Shown one piece after another: positions 7,501 through 9,173 of a stretch of DNA of 9,173 nucleotides (the first letter of the stretch is position 1; each line of letters begins with the position of its first letter). The stretch spans positions 1-9,173 of the forward strand of contig JASLXP010001128.1 in NCBI GenBank assembly GCA_030740295.1, in the 5' to 3' direction. The notes beneath the pieces are model-generated. The model did not search any database. It was not told the origin of the DNA and worked only from the letters and a program-made list of their open reading frames with translations. The position numbers and the translations under genes are program-made. This stretch comes from Planctomycetota bacterium. Lineage in GTDB: Bacteria; Planctomycetota; PUPC01; JACPCR01.

Positions 7501-8395
7501 GTGCGAACACTTCGGCTTTGGACATGTCCTCGCCGGCTCTCAGCATGTAATAGATGTTTCCGTCCCGATTCAAGAACCATTCGCCCGGTGTATCGAGCGC
7601 GCCGAAGTAATTCTCCAGCACGTAACCCGTGTCTTTGCGGAGAGGATTCCATGACTTCATTCCGCCACCGGAGATCTTCAGGATGCCGGCCTCGGTATCG
7701 ATGTGGTCGAGAAACTTCCGTGTGTTATCCCACTTGTGATAGGCGAGCATCTGGACGTCTTTCTTTTCCTCGGTCGAGAGCTTCTTCAGCGAGGCAATGT
7801 CTTCCGGCCTGACCGTGATAGTCTGCCTGCCGCGTTTGGCCCGCCGCGGATGACCTTTTTCGAGGATCTCCTCCGTTACATGTTTCATGTAGTAGAAGAA
7901 GCGGTTCGGCGTGCGGGCACGCATGGCGCGGCGACCGTTCACCCAAAGCTGTTCAAAATACCATTCGCCCGCTGCGACCGCCGGGATGTGTGCTGTCCAC
8001 ATGCCGTTCTTGTGGCGCTTCCAACCGGTGATGGCGCGGCCCCCGGAAATGACCGGAGTCTCACCTTCTGCAGCTTCGAATATGACAGGCGCGTCTTGTG
8101 TTCCGGAGTCCTGCAATTCAAACTTGATGGGCTCGACGATGCCGTAGGTGCCGCCTGCGACATTGACATGAGTCGGGCCGTTCAATGCGCCATCCGCCCG
8201 CAGCTTTCGCAGTCGGCCTTTCGCTCCGGTCAGAGAAGCGAGCGGGCCGTCCGTCTGATCGTTGTTGGGCTCCGCAAGACTGCCCGACCAGGCATCGTTA
8301 CCTTTAGGGTTGACAAAGATTGTTTCTGCTTGTGATGGCAAAATAAGTGTCCCGAGAATGAAGAGTGAGATGTGAGATCTGGATGGATTTATCAT
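4538..8395 (-). CDS. Secreted GH141-like beta-helix / concanavalin-like / sialidase-like multidomain glycosidase
   Basis: A 1285-residue exported protein with three modules. Residues 1-23 are a signal peptide (hydrophobic LFILGTLIL, then PSQA before Glu24). Residues about 24-690 form a right-handed parallel beta-helix of GH141 type: [12 protein letters not shown] at the start, [13 protein letters not shown], then asparagine-rich turns. The segment with [10 protein letters not shown] (492-501) and YNDEGS (527-532) holds acidic residues Asp493, Asp529 and Glu530, in the region where GH141 acids are proposed. After the linker [10 protein letters not shown], residues about 707-900 look like a concanavalin-like sandwich ([22 protein letters not shown]). 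Residues about 905-1285 are a sialidase-like propeller with a perfect Asp-box STDMGKTW (961-968), a second SDDGLEW (1145-1151), [15 protein letters not shown] and MSTTQQHW. The canonical FRIP-type arginine motif reads WFHPRAC. Known GH141 members include an alpha-L-fucosidase and a xylanase, so the substrate is open. No Shine-Dalgarno is visible; the start is fixed by the signal peptide. Confidence 0.9.
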   Translation of the reverse strand: MINPSRSHISLFILGTLILPSQAETIFVNPKGNDAWSGSLAEPNNDQTDGPLASLTGAKGRLRKLRADGALNGPTHVNVAGGTYGIVEPIKFELQDSGTQDAPVIFEAAEGETPVISGGRAITGWKRHKNGMWTAHIPAVAAGEWYFEQLWVNGRRAMRARTPNRFFYYMKHVTEEILEKGHPRRAKRGRQTITVRPEDIASLKKLSTEEKKDVQMLAYHKWDNTRKFLDHIDTEAGILKISGGGMKSWNPLRKDTGYVLENYFGALDTPGEWFLNRDGNIYYMLRAGEDMSKAEVFAPVSSHFLIIEGDAENEKYVEHLSFEGLSFRHSQWLTPEKGFEPQQAAASIEAVVQIDGARNISIENCEVAHTGRYGIWFRKGCRDCRAVHCHIHDLGAGGVRIGEMGLNRNKAEQTSHITVDNNIIRHGGRVFPCAVGVWIGQTADNQVTHNEVADLYYSGMSVGWRWGYAESLSKRNKVEFNHIHHLGWGWLSDMGGVYTLGPSQGTTVSNNVIHDVFSWSYGGWGLYNDEGSTGIVMENNLVYNTKSGGYHQHYGKENVIRNNILAFARNHQLQFTRVEKHLSFTFENNIVYWKDGPLFAGRWKQAKVELKKNLYWLTSGEPISFAGMNLDEWRKSGRDAGSVVEDPKFVDAEKYDFRLAADSPASKTGFKPFDFSRAGVYGDADWIKLASSVEYPPFELPPSPPALEVKADFEDPKAQRPIPNATIRTENKGDSIAVSDEQAAGGERSLKMTDVPGLKRNWNPHFYFSPHHKSGSTRCSFDIRLDKDAKFYHEWRDRASPYRVGPALQIVSGNLHSDARQLMTLPVDTWIHLEISARLGEQSTGDWNLAVTVRDKEPVRFTNLKNRNDDWKALNWLGFVSNGIKASSIYIDNIDLENEASSLLIQSINAEILWDGRSGKAPTWFHPRACRFKRGDETVFVMTLQKITGSDIFHQVHWTTSTDMGKTWKKPRPIEAFGRVPTEDGLQNGVCDSVPEFHEQTGVILAMGHNVYYTKDGRITRRATERYPVYVVGDGKGNWSERRRLEWDDPRASAIYTSNCDQRVGLPNGDILIPLSFGPRGRKDRAAGSVLCAFDGERLKVKAATEKELRLAVGRGLLEPSLTFFKGKYYLTIRAEDGRGYVAHSDDGLEWQDMQPWAWEDGKPLVMSTTQQHWVTHSERLFLAYTRKAEDNVNVMRWRAPIYIAQVDLEKRCLIRSTEQVVLPLIGDGVNDAKHVARMGNFNVTHASQDETWITVGETLPHDKWQGNTLLARIRWSRPNTLVGR

Positions 8396-8410
8396 CTGAG
8401 GTCAGGTATC

Positions 8411-8450
8411 GGTGAATCTGAATTGCGATCCAATTTTGAATGCCGTCACC
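8411..8450. promoter_or_regulatory. Nested inverted repeat in the divergent intergenic region, possible operator
   Basis: AATTG (8421-8425) and CAATT (8431-8435) form a perfect dyad around the five bases CGATC. GGTGA (8411-8415) and TCACC (8446-8450) form a second inverted pair outside it, with a centre shifted by about 2.5 bases. The element fills most of the 60-base gap between two divergent starts, which is where a shared operator for local sugar regulation would be expected. No convincing -35/-10 pair was found on either strand. The repeats are seen; regulator binding is inference, and arms this short can arise by chance. Confidence 0.3.
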
Positions 8451-8455
8451 ATTCT

Positions 8456-9173
8456 ATGAGTAACCAAACGGAACGTTCCATTCTCTTTGAGGAAGATTTC
8501 TGCGGCCTGCCTGTTGATGTTATTGCGGGCGATTACTCTCCCGCGGGCGAATACCACGTCGTGCCTGCGATGTCCGATACGGGCCGGTGGCGCGAGACCG
8601 TTCTGCACCACAGTTACAAACGAATCAGTCTTGGCAACTGGCAGGTGGTCGAGGAAAATGATGGATCTCGTGCGTTGGAGCAGACCATTCAGACAGACCG
8701 ATGGGACCCGATGCTGGCTGCGGGAGAGCCCGTCTGGCGGGATGTGACGGTGGAGACTTCCATTCGACCGTTGGCTGCCGCCGGGTGGCGTGCGGTGATA
8801 TTCAGGTATCGCCACAGCCGGCGGTTTTACGCGGCGACATTTGAAGGCGGTGTCGCAAAGATTATTCGGCGGGATAACGATGAGGATACAGTGCTTGCCG
8901 AATGTGGGTGTTCAATCGAGTCTGATTCATACACACCGCTCAAGATTGTCTGCGATGGTTCTCGAGTGCAGCTCTTCATCGACGACAATCTGATCTGTGA
9001 GTGTGAGGATGCCGATTCGGAACGGCCATCTTACGATTCCGGCTGTATCGCGTTCGCGGCCAATCATGTCACCCGATTCGGGCCGATAATTGTCTCAGCT
9101 CGGGAAGATGTCGCCGGGGAGCTCGCTACTGAAACAGCGGTCAGAGAGCACACTCTGTCCAGTCATCGCGAAC
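8456..9173 (+). CDS. Uncharacterised protein with concanavalin-like N-terminal region (3' partial)
   Basis: The frame opens at the ATG at 8456 and stays open to the right edge: 239 complete codons plus one base, with no stop. The first residues (MSNQTERSILFEEDFCGLP) resemble the opening strand of concanavalin-like sandwich domains. Further strands with the same flavour follow: NWQVVEENDGSRALEQT, WRDVTVETSIRP, WRAVIFRYRHSRRFYAATF, PLKIVCDGSRVQLFIDD and YDSGCIAF ending in RFGPIIV. This pattern is common in glycan-binding or DUF1080-like modules that precede larger carbohydrate-active domains, in some cases rhamnogalacturonan-lyase-like ones. That last comparison is from memory and weak. There is no signal peptide, unlike the divergent neighbour. 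No Shine-Dalgarno precedes the ATG; a TTG at 8423 is the only upstream alternative and would extend into the inverted repeat. Coding character over 700 bases and the divergent placement support a real gene. What follows the domain is outside the window. Confidence 0.8.
   Translation, partial: MSNQTERSILFEEDFCGLPVDVIAGDYSPAGEYHVVPAMSDTGRWRETVLHHSYKRISLGNWQVVEENDGSRALEQTIQTDRWDPMLAAGEPVWRDVTVETSIRPLAAAGWRAVIFRYRHSRRFYAATFEGGVAKIIRRDNDEDTVLAECGCSIESDSYTPLKIVCDGSRVQLFIDDNLICECEDADSERPSYDSGCIAFAANHVTRFGPIIVSAREDVAGELATETAVREHTLSSHRE

Noticed and set aside
7703..8335. 210-codon open frame on the + strand
   Set aside because: It is antisense to the N-terminal part of the secreted glycosidase, with no domain, signal or membrane pattern of its own.
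8396..8455. TTGGAT with a 17-base gap to GATACC on the - strand as a sigma-70 promoter
   Set aside because: Both hexamers match the consensus poorly, and the group's promoter rules are unknown to me, so it is not supported.
8402..8815. 137-codon open frame on the - strand upstream of the glycosidase gene
   Set aside because: It overlaps the right-edge gene, whose frame is longer and protein-like; the - strand translation is low in hydrophobics and rich in Arg, Pro and His.
1..9173. Mobile elements, CRISPR arrays and RNA genes
   Set aside because: No transposase-like frame, terminal inverted repeats, regularly spaced repeats, tRNA-like fold or rRNA segment was seen on reading both strands.

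Overview
The window looks like part of a carbohydrate-scavenging locus from a free-living Gram-negative bacterium. The best guess is the Planctomycetota/Verrucomicrobiota/Lentisphaerota group or a relative. That placement is an inference from three things: moderately high GC, mostly absent Shine-Dalgarno sequences, and protein families that I associate with these phyla (a sugar-binding protein fused to its permease, a GH141-like beta-helix, a sialidase-like propeller and a heparinase-type C-terminal domain). No rRNA, tRNA, CRISPR array, insertion sequence or phage gene is visible.

Layout. Bases 1-3317 (+ strand) hold two membrane subunits of a sugar ABC importer. The first enters from the left edge; its visible part begins inside the end of an extracellular solute-binding domain and continues in the same frame into a MalF-type permease. 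The second is a MalG-type permease about twice the usual length, because roughly 340 residues are inserted in the extracytoplasmic loop after its first membrane helix. No ATPase or regulator gene lies in the window.

Bases 3347-8395 (- strand) converge on the transporter genes across a 29-base gap containing a GC-rich hairpin. The upstream gene of this pair (8395 to 4538) encodes a 1285-residue secreted protein: signal peptide, GH141-like parallel beta-helix, concanavalin-like sandwich and sialidase-like propeller. Thirty bases downstream, a 386-residue protein (4507 to 3347) resembles only the C-terminal part of heparinase II/III-type lyases and has no signal peptide or catalytic domain.

From 8456 to the right edge (+ strand) a further gene starts divergently after a 60-base gap that holds an inverted repeat. 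Its visible 239 residues form a beta-rich, concanavalin-like N-terminal region.

Taken together, the secreted enzyme would cut a complex glycan outside the cytoplasm and the importer would take up the products, with the binding protein tethered to the permease. The substrate cannot be read from the sequence. All stretches longer than 100 bases are covered by genes; the four intergenic gaps are 87, 29, 30 and 60 bases.
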